Shown here in pieces: positions 24,691 to 34,540 of a DNA stretch of 64,000 nucleotides (positions are counted from its first letter, which is position 1; each line of letters begins with the position of its first letter). The stretch spans positions 4,960,001 through 5,024,000 of the forward strand of contig NZ_CP150300.1 in assembly GCF_037991315.1 (NCBI RefSeq), read 5' to 3'. The notes below the pieces were generated by a model. That model searched no databases. It was given only the letters and a program-made list of their open reading frames with translations, and was not told the origin of the DNA. The DNA is from Paenibacillus sp. FSL H8-0079. Lineage in GTDB: Bacteria; Bacillota; Bacilli; Paenibacillales; Paenibacillaceae. The position numbers and the translations under genes were made by a program.

Positions 24691-26013
24691 CTATCTCACA
24701 CGCTCTAACGTATATTGATTACGCGGAATCTCAAGACCCAGATTCTCCCTTAGCGTCTCATGTTCATACTCCGTACGGAACAGCCCTCGTTCTTGCAGAA
24801 CTGGAACAACTAGCTCCACGAAATCTTCCAAGCCATTGGGCACCACGGTACGAACATTGAATCCGTCTGCCGCTTCGCCTTCAAACCATTCCTGAATCTG
24901 ATCTGCGATCTGATCCGGTGTACCAATGAACGATGTGCGTGGGGTAGATGCCAGCAATGCCACTTGGCGCAGGGTCAGCCCCTGTTCTCGTGCCTGCTGC
25001 TTGATCTTGTCTGTTGTACTACGGAAGCTGTTGCTGCCGATCTCCCCAATCTCGGGGAAAGGTTCGTCCAGCGGGAACTGGGAGAAGTCGTAATGGTCGA
25101 AGTAACGTCCCAGATAATTCAGTGCGTGATCAATACTCACCAGTTCGGCAATTTCCTGATATTTCTGCTCAGCCTCTTCCGCTGTTCTACCCACAATGGG
25201 ACCGATGCCAGGGAAGATCAGGATATCCGCTGCCTGACGTCCATACGCCACCGCTCTTGTCTTCACATCCCGGTAGAACTCCCTTGCTTCCTCCAGCGTC
25301 TCATGTCCTGTGTATACGGCATCCGCCGATCGGGCAGCCAGATCTTTCCCAGATTCGGATGAGCCCGCCTGGAAAATCACCGGATGACCCTGCTTCGAAC
25401 GCCCCACATTAAGTGGACCCTGTACCGAGAAGTGCGTTCCCTTGTGATTCAGCGTATGTAGCTTGGCAGGATCGAAGAATACGCCCTGCTCCTTGTCTCC
25501 GACAAAGGCATCGTCCTCCCAGGAATCCCACAGGCCTTTGACCACATTCAGATGTTCTTCCGCAATTTCGTAGCGCAGCGCATGGTTGGGATGTTCGCCT
25601 TTGCCAAAGTTCAGTGCCGATCCTTCCAGAGGTGAAGTGACCACATTCCATCCGGCTCTCCCATCGCTTAATTGATCCAGTGAGGCAAACTGCCGCGCAA
25701 CCGTGAAGGGTTCACTATAGGAAGTAGACAATGTAGCAACCAACCCAATGTGGGAAGTTGCCCCAGCGAGTGCGGATAGAAGCGTCAGAGGTTCGAAACG
25801 ATTGAGAAAATGAGGATTGGACTTCTCGTTGATAAAGAGACCATCTGCAATAAAGAGCAGATCGAATTTCCCTTTTTCCGCGATACGTACCTGCTTCTTG
25901 TAGAATTCCAGACTAACGCTCGCGTTAATGGGAATATCCGGGTGACGCCAAAAGGAAATGCTGTTCCCCACTCCGTTCAGATTAGCTCCCAATTTCAATT
26001 GTCGTTGCGACAT
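24691..26013 (-). CDS. LLM-class flavin-dependent monooxygenase, NtaA/SnaA/DszA family (440 aa)
   Basis: Bacterial-luciferase-like FMN-dependent oxygenase. Family features include the N-terminal LGANLNGVG and [49 protein letters not shown] and the late [19 protein letters not shown]. Members oxidise chelators such as nitrilotriacetate, thiophenes, sulfonates or pristinamycin precursors, with FMNH2 from a separate reductase. No reductase is visible nearby. The length is typical. A GGGAGG site precedes the ATG. The next upstream gene is an MFS transporter on the same strand, 71 bases away, so transport and oxidation of one compound is plausible. Confidence 0.93.
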   Translation of the reverse strand: MSQRQLKLGANLNGVGNSISFWRHPDIPINASVSLEFYKKQVRIAEKGKFDLLFIADGLFINEKSNPHFLNRFEPLTLLSALAGATSHIGLVATLSTSYSEPFTVARQFASLDQLSDGRAGWNVVTSPLEGSALNFGKGEHPNHALRYEIAEEHLNVVKGLWDSWEDDAFVGDKEQGVFFDPAKLHTLNHKGTHFSVQGPLNVGRSKQGHPVIFQAGSSESGKDLAARSADAVYTGHETLEEAREFYRDVKTRAVAYGRQAADILIFPGIGPIVGRTAEEAEQKYQEIAELVSIDHALNYLGRYFDHYDFSQFPLDEPFPEIGEIGSNSFRSTTDKIKQQAREQGLTLRQVALLASTPRTSFIGTPDQIADQIQEWFEGEAADGFNVRTVVPNGLEDFVELVVPVLQERGLFRTEYEHETLRENLGLEIPRNQYTLERVR

Positions 26014-26084
26014 ATATATTCCTCCCTATGTTGTGATAATGACCATTCAATTCGAGTATCCTTTTATCTCTGAGAGTCGTTCCA

Positions 26085-27332
26085 TCATTTCTTTATGCTG
26101 TTTCCGCCAGCTTCTGCTGCTGCCATGCCTAATCCAGGTTTACCCGCCTGTTTCACATCACTAACCCTGACTGCCCAAGCCGCTCCAAGCAATACAATCC
26201 CTGTAAATAGAAAAATAAAGGGAATGCCGATCCATCCACCGAGAAAACCACCGATTAACGGCCCAAGCACGATACCGAACTGACTCGCCGTCTGACTCAG
26301 ACTGACAGCCCTCCCCCGAAAGTCGTGATCAGCATATTTGATGATGAGCGCATTAAGCGCCGGATAGACCGCGGCAAAGAACAGACCATAGACAAATCGC
26401 AGGCTACCAAAATAAATCAGATTATTTGCTGTCATTTGCAGCAGACTACCAATTCCGCCGCCGAGAAGACCGATAAACAATGTTTTCTCGTACCCGATCC
26501 TCCCACCAATCTTGCCCCAGCGCGGCCCCATAATGACGGTTGCCACACCAATCGCCGAGAAGACAATACCTGCACTAAGTGTTGCACTGCCGATATCTCC
26601 GCCAATCTGGACCACATAGAGCGTCAGCACCGGCTCGATGATAAGTACGGAGGTCGAGACTAGCAGAATCAAACCGTAGATTCGCAACAAGCCGGGCGTG
26701 GAAGCCGCTCTTTTCAAATCCCCTATGATCTTCGTTGGAACGATCGTACGAGCTTGTCGTGACTCCTTAACACCGAGGACCATCAGAGCCGCGAGTAATG
26801 TAATCACAGCCGATGCAATGAAACATCCCCGCAGTCCGATCCAGTGACTCAGCACACCACCGGCAAGAGGGCCAAGAATCCCACCCGCAGCGCTGGCCGT
26901 GGAGATCACGCCAAGTGCATAACCCACATGTTTCTCCGGTGTATTGGTGCCAATCAGTGTAATTGAGGCGGGATGAAAACCAGCCATGAGTCCCTGAAAG
27001 ACCCTCACCGCGATAAACGTATACGGATCGTAAACAAAGAAGTTAGCCAGATGTGCAATGCCTAGCCCAACTCCTGAACGGACCAACATCAGTTTACTGC
27101 CATATTTATCAGCCAGTGATCCCCAGAAGGGTGCACATAATCCACTGATCAGAAAGCTAATCGAGATCGAAATCCCGGACCAAGCTTCCAGGCCACTCTG
27201 GATACCGAGATCATTTTGCAGGAATATAGGAAAGAACGGAACGGACAGCGAGTACGCCATATGATTGAAAAACAGACCGAACCACAGAATATACAGATTT
27301 CGTTTCCATTGTGGCATCTTGGCATTCTCCAT
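26085..27332 (-). CDS. MFS drug/metabolite transporter (415 aa)
   Basis: Integral membrane protein with about twelve helices. MFS motif A is in GSLADKYGSKLMLV between helices 2 and 3, and a motif-C-like stretch is ALGVISTASAAGGILGPLAGG in helix 5. It resembles the multidrug-resistance group of MFS exporters. The ATG at 27332 follows TAGGAATT. It lies directly upstream of the flavin monooxygenase; the two may act on the same substrate. Confidence 0.92.
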   Translation of the reverse strand: MENAKMPQWKRNLYILWFGLFFNHMAYSLSVPFFPIFLQNDLGIQSGLEAWSGISISISFLISGLCAPFWGSLADKYGSKLMLVRSGVGLGIAHLANFFVYDPYTFIAVRVFQGLMAGFHPASITLIGTNTPEKHVGYALGVISTASAAGGILGPLAGGVLSHWIGLRGCFIASAVITLLAALMVLGVKESRQARTIVPTKIIGDLKRAASTPGLLRIYGLILLVSTSVLIIEPVLTLYVVQIGGDIGSATLSAGIVFSAIGVATVIMGPRWGKIGGRIGYEKTLFIGLLGGGIGSLLQMTANNLIYFGSLRFVYGLFFAAVYPALNALIIKYADHDFRGRAVSLSQTASQFGIVLGPLIGGFLGGWIGIPFIFLFTGIVLLGAAWAVRVSDVKQAGKPGLGMAAAEAGGNSIKK

Positions 27333-27412
27333 ACTATATAATTCCTATATAAAAAGTAGGTTATTATCCATATTAGGGTACGACCAACGGAAAGTATAAT
27401 AGAAAAGTTCAA

Positions 27413-27445
27413 TAGACCCATTCAAGAATTAAATGAATGGGTCTA
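27413..27445 (-). terminator. Terminator of the GNAT gene
   Basis: TAGACCCATTCA and TGAATGGGTCTA form a perfect 12-bp stem with a 9-base loop, followed on the minus strand by TTGAACTTTTC. It isolates the GNAT gene from the MFS gene. Confidence 0.8.
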
Positions 27446-27463
27446 CTACGTATGGTAATCATA

Positions 27464-27907
27464 CTATTCCGGCACTTGGACCGACATAAACACATCGACC
27501 TCGTCTTCACTATCCAACACAAATCCAAATCGTTCATACAATCGCCGAGCGGGACTTCCCTGCAAAACATTTAAAATAACCTGTTTCCCCTGAACTTCAT
27601 CCTGTTCCAGCAGCATGTTCAGTACCTGAGTTCCTATTCTCTGGCCCTGATAATCGGGATGTATGTAGAAATGTTCCAATAGATATGCCTCAGACTTGGG
27701 CTTCAACGCTACACAACCTACCATTGAACCCTCCACTTCAATAATACGTGTGTGAGCAGGATCGAATGTATTGCGGAAACGTTCACGCACTTTCACATCA
27801 TCGTACCTTCCCAGCCTGGTTAAATCATCGTATAGTACCAACGCTCGCAAATCAGCCAGTTGCTCTTGGTCTGCCTGTACAGCTTGACGCATTGTTATTG
27901 GGTTCAT
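27464..27907 (-). CDS. GNAT-family N-acetyltransferase (147 aa)
   Basis: Acetyl-CoA-dependent N-acetyltransferase fold. The N-terminal beta strand and helix (ITMRQAVQADQEQLADLRAL) and the acetyl-CoA pyrophosphate loop (HPDYQGQRIGTQVLNMLLEQ) are clear, with a C-terminal ARRLYERFGFVLDSEDE. Substrate unknown. It is a single gene with its own terminator. Cytosolic. Confidence 0.9.
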   Translation of the reverse strand: MNPITMRQAVQADQEQLADLRALVLYDDLTRLGRYDDVKVRERFRNTFDPAHTRIIEVEGSMVGCVALKPKSEAYLLEHFYIHPDYQGQRIGTQVLNMLLEQDEVQGKQVILNVLQGSPARRLYERFGFVLDSEDEVDVFMSVQVPE

Positions 27908-28069
27908 TCGTTGAATTCCTTTCCATTGGAGACACGTTAAATTTTGAATTCCTTATCGCACGGTAGGGATAGACACTAAAAATCATACCTTTGGCAGCTC
28001 ACTTGAGCAACATCGGATTTTAGAACGCACTATATTTTTCAAACATAATTAACTCCTCAAAGAAATAAA

Positions 28070-28139
28070 AAATCCCAAAAAGGACAGTACAGTCAAGCTT
28101 AACTAAATAAGCGAACCGCAACCGTCCCTTCTGGGATTT
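28070..28139 (-). terminator. Terminator of the sucrose/fructan operon
   Basis: AAATCCCA and TGGGATTT, extended by AAGGAC/GTCCCTT, form a long stem just after the fructokinase stop. On the minus strand it is followed by TTTTTTATTTC. Confidence 0.8.
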
Positions 28140-28155
28140 AGATTATTTCAGACAA

Positions 28156-29055
28156 CTACGAAGCATGTGAAGCTTGTGCAGCATGCTGCAATGCTTCCAG
28201 ACCCAATGCTAGCGCACCACACAAGCCTGCATGCTGGCCCAATCCGGGCTTCACAATGTACTGGTCGATATGTTGCGTGATCGGAGCTGCATTCACATAA
28301 CCATTGAGATTCCGCACTACCTGCTTCCGGATCATAGGAAACAGATGATCTTGCTGCATCACACCACCGCCCAAGATGATCTTCTGTGGCGAATGAAGCA
28401 AGATAGTAGTTGTAATTGACTCCGCAATGTAAAAGGATTCGATCTCCCACGCAGGATGATCTGCCGGCAGTTCACTGCCAGGGATTTGCCAACGTGCTTC
28501 AACAGCTGGTCCTGCAGCCATCCCCTCCAGGCAATCGCCATGATACGGACATAACCCGGCAAAGTGGTCGTCTGGATGGCGTCTTGTGCGAATATGTCCA
28601 CCCTCGGGATGTAACAAGCCGTGTACTCTTTGGCCCCCTGCCACGAGTCCAACACCAACGCCTGTGCCAATCGTGTAATATACACAGTTCTCCAGTCCTT
28701 GCGCCGCTCCCCACGTCACTTCACCGAGCGCGGCAGCATTCACATCCGTATCCCATCCAATAGGAACCGGAAATTCATGCTTCAAAGTTCCAACCACATC
28801 ACAGTTTCCCCACCCAGGCTTAGGTGTGGTTGTAATATAGCCATAGGTGGGACTATCCGGTTGCAGATCAATCGGACCAAAGGAGCCGATACCCATCGCT
28901 TCCACATCTTTATCCCTGAAATAGTCGATCACCTTGGCAAGCGTTGTCTCCGGATGTTCTGTTGAAAAGCTGATCCGATCTTCAATCTGTCCATGCTCAT
29001 TCCCTACACCACATACAAACTTCGTTCCGCCTGCTTCTATGGCTCCAATACGCAT
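28156..29055 (-). CDS. ROK-family fructokinase-like sugar kinase (299 aa)
   Basis: Phosphorylates a hexose, most likely fructose, using ATP in the cytosol. The N-terminal ATP site is GAIEAGGTKFVCGVGN; IGSFGPIDL and GWDTDVNAAALGEVTWGAA follow; the ROK zinc motif appears in HPDDHFAGLCPYHGDCLEG (His and three Cys); the C-terminal nucleotide loop is KIILGGGVMQQ. The zinc motif and the neighbourhood with a GH32 sucrase favour fructokinase. The start is ATG 29055 with GGAG upstream; the frame is open to 29157 but that part overlaps the GH32 3' end. Last gene of the operon. Confidence 0.92.
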   Translation of the reverse strand: MRIGAIEAGGTKFVCGVGNEHGQIEDRISFSTEHPETTLAKVIDYFRDKDVEAMGIGSFGPIDLQPDSPTYGYITTTPKPGWGNCDVVGTLKHEFPVPIGWDTDVNAAALGEVTWGAAQGLENCVYYTIGTGVGVGLVAGGQRVHGLLHPEGGHIRTRRHPDDHFAGLCPYHGDCLEGMAAGPAVEARWQIPGSELPADHPAWEIESFYIAESITTTILLHSPQKIILGGGVMQQDHLFPMIRKQVVRNLNGYVNAAPITQHIDQYIVKPGLGQHAGLCGALALGLEALQHAAQASHAS

Positions 29056-29077
29056 CGTTCTGCACTCCTTCCCTTCA

Positions 29078-30556
29078 TTACAATTGACCTGTAGCTTTGG
29101 TCGGCGATATCTCATAGATATGAAGTGAAGAGAATGAAAGATCGCTATTTTCAGCATGAACAGAGATGCCTATGGAATCCACATCCGGATAGATCAGATC
29201 CGTAATAACGGCCTGACCATCATTTGCAAATACCTCCACAGATGAATGATCTACAAAGATACGCAAACTTTGATTTCCATTCACCTCTTTTAACTCAGCT
29301 GTATGGCGGCCCAGGAAATGTTCATGAAAATCGATGATGCCCGATCTACTACGATCGATATACACTTCTCCTCGGTTGGCGTCTACGCCAACGACCGTTT
29401 CCTGATCTGCACCGCTTCTTAGTGCAAAATGGAACGACTGATTCGGAGTCCACTCTGCATGGATCTCATAGTTCACTAGTTGCAAAGCGTTCAACTGCTC
29501 GCTCACTTGCTGAATCGATGCATCCTGTAGGGACAATATCGGCGTACGGCCTTGCTCAAGTTCACGCGCAGGACGTTGAATCAGTACAACTTCTCCGGCT
29601 CTTGTCTCCAGTGTTAACTCTCGTGCAATGGTCATTGCTCCACGGTAATTATTGGTTGGCGTCTGGTTGGCATACATCCAGTTGCTCATCCAGCCGATAA
29701 TGAGGCGTCTTCCATCTTCCTCAGGAACGTCAGACCAACTAACGCCCGCATAGTTATCCCGACCATAATCAATCCAGCGAACCGTATGGGATGCCTCGTC
29801 TGGGACAAATGTAGTTCCATCAAAATCTCCGGTAAAATATTGTGTTCTGGAGCCTTCAATAAAAGCAGGATCTGCACCGATGCTAACGAGCATCACCCAT
29901 TTCTCCTGCCCTGAATCTCCATCCACTGCAAGTGGGAACAGGTCGGGGCATTCCCACACGCCATCGTGTGAACCAATCCCGGCGCCGAATTCACTACCTA
30001 GCGTCCAATCCTTCAGATTGGGAGAATGATACAGACATACCGTTTGACCACAAGCGATAACCATAACCCATTCCTTGGTCTGCTCATGCCAGAACACTTT
30101 CGGATCACGGAAATCGACAAAGGAATCATGCTTTAATACCGGATTACCCTCGTATTTAGTCCAAGTTCTGCCGTTGTCTTTGCTATACGCGAGACTCTGG
30201 GTTTGTATGGCATCCTGGTCTTTAACTTCAAGATGGTGGGTGAAAATAGCAACCAATCCTGGCTCATCCTCAAAGAATCCGGTCGTATTATTCCAATCCA
30301 CTATGGCGCTTCCGGAGAATATAGTGCCATTCTCATCGGGGAGTAAAGCTATCGGAAGCTCCTCCCAGGAGATCAGGTCCCTGCTCACTGCATGGCCCCA
30401 ATGCATAGGCCCCCATGTGGTTCCATGTGGGTGATGCTGATAGAACAAGTGATACTCACCTTTGAAAAATACCATGCCATTTGGATCGTTGATCCAATTT
30501 TCTTTTGGTGTAAAATGATAGACGCCTCTGTGATCCTGATTAAGTATGGTTGACAT
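29078..30556 (-). CDS. GH32 sucrose-6-phosphate hydrolase/beta-fructofuranosidase (492 aa)
   Basis: Hydrolyses beta-fructofuranosyl bonds in sucrose, sucrose-6-phosphate or short fructans. The N-terminal five-bladed propeller has the nucleophile Asp in NWINDPNGMVFF, RDP in DFRDPKVFW and the acid/base Glu in WECPDLFPL; a C-terminal beta-sandwich follows (about 345-490, with SVEVFANDGQAVITD). There is no signal peptide, so it is intracellular and acts on transported substrate. I chose ATG 30556 because GAGGGAGAG lies upstream. It lies between the solute-binding protein and the fructokinase genes. Because import is by ABC rather than PTS, unphosphorylated sucrose or fructo-oligosaccharide is the likely substrate. 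Confidence 0.95.
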   Translation of the reverse strand: MSTILNQDHRGVYHFTPKENWINDPNGMVFFKGEYHLFYQHHPHGTTWGPMHWGHAVSRDLISWEELPIALLPDENGTIFSGSAIVDWNNTTGFFEDEPGLVAIFTHHLEVKDQDAIQTQSLAYSKDNGRTWTKYEGNPVLKHDSFVDFRDPKVFWHEQTKEWVMVIACGQTVCLYHSPNLKDWTLGSEFGAGIGSHDGVWECPDLFPLAVDGDSGQEKWVMLVSIGADPAFIEGSRTQYFTGDFDGTTFVPDEASHTVRWIDYGRDNYAGVSWSDVPEEDGRRLIIGWMSNWMYANQTPTNNYRGAMTIARELTLETRAGEVVLIQRPARELEQGRTPILSLQDASIQQVSEQLNALQLVNYEIHAEWTPNQSFHFALRSGADQETVVGVDANRGEVYIDRSRSGIIDFHEHFLGRHTAELKEVNGNQSLRIFVDHSSVEVFANDGQAVITDLIYPDVDSIGISVHAENSDLSFSSLHIYEISPTKATGQL

Positions 30557-30578
30557 GATGTTCTCTCCCTCATTTATC

Positions 30579-32186
30579 TTATTTAGTATTACGGTCATAT
30601 CCCGCTTGTTTAATCTGAAGCCATTCTTGCAACCCAAGACGATCCAGCTCTTTCAGATAAGCATCCCATTCCTGATCGACTTTCCCGTTCTGATACCATT
30701 CCGTACGCAGACGCAGCACGTAGGCGAATAGATCCGTCTCAATCGTGGACAATCGATCCAGTTCATCAATAGAGAAGAACACACTTGGATACACGTTCTT
30801 CGCTTTCATATGCGGAACCATAACCTTATCAAGAAGTTCCATGCGCCAAGCTGCATCTTCCGGTTTGGTTGTGTATTTATCATAGTAACTGTCGAGAATG
30901 GCCAGCGGTCCCGCGATACTGGTCTTTTGTCTAAGTTCCACAGGTGCAGAGCCTTCCAGTGGAAGATGCTTCAGCATCCCTTTGGCTTCATCGAATTCAA
31001 AAATATTTTGCTGACTCTCATCTCCATAGGTACCCCAGTTGTTCTGTACAGATTGGAGTGGATCGTACAATTGGTCAACCCACTTCGCTGTGGATTCCAG
31101 GTTTTTATTGCTGCTGGTAATGACCATGCGACCACGATCAAGACCGATGCCATTCGTTCTTGTGACATTGACCTCTCCGCTAGGTCCAGCAACCGGAGGA
31201 AGAACATCATACGTATCATTCATGCCTGTAATGTTGGCCTTATCCCAAGTGAAGTACATGCCGTACTTGTTATCCTTGCCTTTCGCAAGATACGTGTTCC
31301 AATCCTGTTGATACGATTCCACATCCACGAGACCTTCCTGAACCAGTTCATGAATGTATTTAACCGCTTCCTTGTAACCCGTATCGGCTGCTGTAAAGAC
31401 CACTTTTCCTTCATCCGTTACCACGGTATGATCCCAGTTCTCCCCGAGTCCAAATGCCGCAAAGAGAAATGTCAGATCTTCTCCGCCCGGTTTGTTAATG
31501 AAAGAAAGCGGAATTTCGTCGGCCTTGCCATTACCGTTCGGGTCTTGGGTTTTGAACGCGATCAGCACTTCTTTTAATTCCTCGGTTGTCTTCGGCATCT
31601 CCAGTCCGAGCTTGTTCAGCCATTCCACATTAATCCAGGGCAAGTTATCCACCGACTGAATGCGTTGTTTGCCACTGCCGAGTTCTTCAATCCACGGGAA
31701 GGAATAGATATGTCCGTCTGGAGCCGTGATCATACTCTTGTATTCGGGAGCCTCCTCCAGCACCTTTTGCAGATTGGGCATGTACTGTTCAATCATGTCT
31801 TCGAGTGGAATGATCGCCCCATCCTTCGCCAGTTTCAGGAGATCATAATCCCCATAACCTGAATCAAAAATGGCATCCGGCAAATCACCGCTGGCTACCG
31901 CCAGATTTCTTTTTTCCGCAAACACATCACTCGTATAGTTCTTCCAGTTGATATGCACATTGGTTTTCTCTTCGAGTCGCTTGTTAATGAGCTTGTCGTT
32001 CGGATCAGCGGGAGCCAGCGGAGAGCTCTGTGTTATAAAATTCAATGTCACTTTGCCATCTGGTGATTGCGCCTCACTTGCTGCGCCGCCTCCACCCCCG
32101 CCGCAGGCGGTTAGAAAGAGCATCGCAGATAACATGGAAATGGACGCCGTTGTAACGGCTTTTCTGGACTTCTTCACTTTTTTCAT
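30579..32186 (-). CDS. Carbohydrate ABC transporter solute-binding lipoprotein (535 aa)
   Basis: Extracellular type-1 solute-binding protein of the large LplA-like class found in Paenibacillus. The signal peptide ends in a lipobox LTACGGGG, so it is lipid-anchored. The body has LINKRLEEKTNVHINW, a GDLPDAIFDSGYGDYDLLKLA strand and a long helical C-terminal domain, all typical. I chose ATG 32186, eight bases after GGAGG; the ATG six bases upstream is too close to it. It probably binds sucrose or fructo-oligosaccharides, inferred from the GH32 and fructokinase genes downstream. Confidence 0.92.
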   Translation of the reverse strand: MKKVKKSRKAVTTASISMLSAMLFLTACGGGGGGAASEAQSPDGKVTLNFITQSSPLAPADPNDKLINKRLEEKTNVHINWKNYTSDVFAEKRNLAVASGDLPDAIFDSGYGDYDLLKLAKDGAIIPLEDMIEQYMPNLQKVLEEAPEYKSMITAPDGHIYSFPWIEELGSGKQRIQSVDNLPWINVEWLNKLGLEMPKTTEELKEVLIAFKTQDPNGNGKADEIPLSFINKPGGEDLTFLFAAFGLGENWDHTVVTDEGKVVFTAADTGYKEAVKYIHELVQEGLVDVESYQQDWNTYLAKGKDNKYGMYFTWDKANITGMNDTYDVLPPVAGPSGEVNVTRTNGIGLDRGRMVITSSNKNLESTAKWVDQLYDPLQSVQNNWGTYGDESQQNIFEFDEAKGMLKHLPLEGSAPVELRQKTSIAGPLAILDSYYDKYTTKPEDAAWRMELLDKVMVPHMKAKNVYPSVFFSIDELDRLSTIETDLFAYVLRLRTEWYQNGKVDQEWDAYLKELDRLGLQEWLQIKQAGYDRNTK

Positions 32187-32242
32187 AATCATGACCTCCA
32201 TGAGTTGGATTGGAACGAACTTACTGTATTGCAGGCTGTTCA

Positions 32243-33124
32243 CTATTTGAGGGAACCAACCATGACACCTTTTTCGAAATACTTCTGGAAGAACGGGTAC
32301 ATAATGATGAGTGGCAGACTCGAAATGACAATCGCTGAGTATTTAATCATCTCGGAGAGCCGTTTCAGTTCTGCCATGGCAAGCTGATCACTGATCATGC
32401 CCGGAGCAGCCTGATTCTGAATCAAAATCGAACGCAGAACGAGCTGTAACGGATGTAGTTTCGGATTATCCAGATAGATCATTGCATCAAAATAGGAATT
32501 CCATTGCCCAACGAACGCATACAGGGCGAGTACAAAAATAATGGGCTTCGACAACGGAATGACAATCTGGAAGAAAATCTTCATCTCGGAGGCGCCATCC
32601 ACATTCGCGGCTTCTTTCAGTTCCCGAGGGACTCCTTTGAAAAAGGTTCTGGAAAGAATAATGTTCCAGACGTTGACGGCTCCAGGAATGATGATCGCCC
32701 ACACCGTATCGAGCATGCCGAGATTACGTATGAGTAGATACGTAGGGATTAATCCCCCGCCGAAGAACATCGTAATGATAAAGATAATCATGAAAAATCC
32801 GCGCCCCGCAAGCCTATCATCTGACAATGCATAGCCTGCAAATATGGAAACGGTCACAGTAATCAGTGCAAAGGAAACCGAGTACAATACCGCATTCGCA
32901 AACCCTCGGATCATGGCTGGATTGGATAATATCATCTGATAACCATCTAGACTCCAGTCGGATACATTGAAGGATAGTCCACGGTTCAATAGCACTGTGG
33001 GGTCCATGAATGAAGCGATAACAATGTAAATCAAGGGAACAACGACAACCAGTACAGCACAGGTGAGAAAGATGGCATTGAGTGTGAGAATCAATCGATC
33101 CATTCCCGTATGTTTAACAACCAT
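32243..33124 (-). CDS. Carbohydrate ABC transporter permease, MalG/YtcP type (293 aa)
   Basis: Six-helix permease of the CUT1 class. The first helix is LNAIFLTCAVLVVVVPLIYIV, and the EAA loop is FKGVPRELKEAANVDGASEM, which contacts an ATPase not encoded here; such systems use a shared MsmX-type ATPase. Start chosen at ATG 33124, eight bases after AAGGAG; the frame is open to 33163 but that overlaps the preceding gene. It pairs with the permease at 33141-34109. Confidence 0.93.
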   Translation of the reverse strand: MVVKHTGMDRLILTLNAIFLTCAVLVVVVPLIYIVIASFMDPTVLLNRGLSFNVSDWSLDGYQMILSNPAMIRGFANAVLYSVSFALITVTVSIFAGYALSDDRLAGRGFFMIIFIITMFFGGGLIPTYLLIRNLGMLDTVWAIIIPGAVNVWNIILSRTFFKGVPRELKEAANVDGASEMKIFFQIVIPLSKPIIFVLALYAFVGQWNSYFDAMIYLDNPKLHPLQLVLRSILIQNQAAPGMISDQLAMAELKRLSEMIKYSAIVISSLPLIIMYPFFQKYFEKGVMVGSLK

Positions 33125-33140
33125 GGATACTACTCCTTTC

Positions 33141-34109
33141 CTAGTAGAGGCCTTCGCCTTCATTCAATTTCTTCACGATCAGATTCACCGTCACCAGCAG
33201 AATCACATTGATAACCGAGTTGAACAATCCCACAGCCGCTGAATAAGCGTAATCTCCCGATTGCAGTCCCACCTTGTAGACATACGTGGCAATGATCTCA
33301 GAGGAAGGCAGGTTCATGGACGTCTGCATCAGATAGGCCTTCTCAAATCCAATGGACATAATGCCACCAGCTGCCAAGATAAAGACGATAGCCATAATCG
33401 GTCGAATGGTTGGAAGGTCGATGTGCCGAATACGTTGAAGGAGGTTGGCTCCATCCAGATTGGCCGCATTGTGAAGCTCTGGATCAACATTGGCCAACGC
33501 CGCGACGTATATGATGGAAGCCCAGCCCGCTCCGGTCCAGATATCAGACAAAATGTAGATCCAGCGGAAATATTCAGGTTCAGACATGAACATAATTGGC
33601 TGACCTGTAATCCAAGTGGCTAATTGATTAATTGGCCCTGTCGGTGAGAGAAAGATAAACAGCATTCCCACAACGACAACAACGGATATGAAATTGGGTG
33701 CGTACAGGAACAATTGAATATTTTTCTTCACGCCAGCTTTGCGTACCTGATTCAGCATGAGTGCCAGCAAAATGGGCACCGGGAAACTGAATATCAATCC
33801 CCAAAAGCTGAGTTTAAGCGTATTCATTAAAATGATATCGAAATTGGGTGAAGCTATAAATTTCTCGAAATGCTTCAGTCCTACCCAATCACTGCCCATG
33901 ATGCCTTTGATCGGACTGAAATCCTTAAACGCAATGATGGCTCCGTACATTGGGATGTACTTGAAGATCAGAGTCAAGATTAAGGCTGGTGCAAGCAACA
34001 TATATAAAAAGTAATTTTTTTTGAGTTGCTGCAACTTATGACCGCTGGTCGTCCTCACTTTTAGTACCCTTCCTCTGCCCTTTTTGCTGTCTGCTATGTT
34101 ATCCAACAT
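33141..34109 (-). CDS. Carbohydrate ABC transporter permease, LplB type (322 aa)
   Basis: First gene of the sugar operon. It has six membrane helices, the first being NYFLYMLLAPALILTLIFKY, and an EAA-like loop around DPELHNAANLDGANLLQRI. The lead of ~30 residues is basic, as in LplB-type permeases. It forms the channel with the MalG-type partner 16 bases downstream. The ATG at 34109 follows GGGGGTAGC. The promoter lies in the 431-base gap shared with the divergent LacI gene. Confidence 0.93.
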   Translation of the reverse strand: MLDNIADSKKGRGRVLKVRTTSGHKLQQLKKNYFLYMLLAPALILTLIFKYIPMYGAIIAFKDFSPIKGIMGSDWVGLKHFEKFIASPNFDIILMNTLKLSFWGLIFSFPVPILLALMLNQVRKAGVKKNIQLFLYAPNFISVVVVVGMLFIFLSPTGPINQLATWITGQPIMFMSEPEYFRWIYILSDIWTGAGWASIIYVAALANVDPELHNAANLDGANLLQRIRHIDLPTIRPIMAIVFILAAGGIMSIGFEKAYLMQTSMNLPSSEIIATYVYKVGLQSGDYAYSAAVGLFNSVINVILLVTVNLIVKKLNEGEGLY

Positions 34110-34133
34110 GCTACCCCCGTTTCATTCTTGAAG

Positions 34134-34196
34134 TTGACAATTGTTTTCAGTAAGGGCTTTCAATATTTACAATTGCCTATTTAATAATTTACAATT
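34134..34196. promoter_or_regulatory. Repeated T(T/T)TACAATT elements in the LacI/transporter gap
   Basis: The 431-base gap 34110-34540 has no gene. TTGACAATT (34134), TTTACAATT (34166) and TTTACAATT (34188) occur in the same orientation, spaced 32 and 22 bases apart, about three and two helical turns. A related TTGTAAA occurs near 34446. They may be binding sites of the LacI protein or promoter elements; no perfect palindrome typical of LacI operators was found. Confidence 0.35.
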
Positions 34197-34540
34197 TATC
34201 AGGTTTCAACAGATTTAGTCAATACATTTTGTAAAAAAAATTTTGTGCATTTGATCATTTTATCTTTGCATTAACGTAACTAAAGAGGATTAAATTTGCA
34301 TATATACAGCACTGAATCGTTAATACTCGTATAGATATTCTATATCATTACTGTAATAGATATCATTGTTACACTAATTAACAAAACTTCTGGAACAATT
34401 ATGAAAATAGAATTCGACTATCTAAATGTAAATGTAATTGTTCATTTGTAAAACAGAGATTGCTATTTGTCCCGTTCTATTATACATTTGACTTAGAGAA
34501 GAATATGGATAACTATTGATGATTAGAGGTGAAGCATTAG

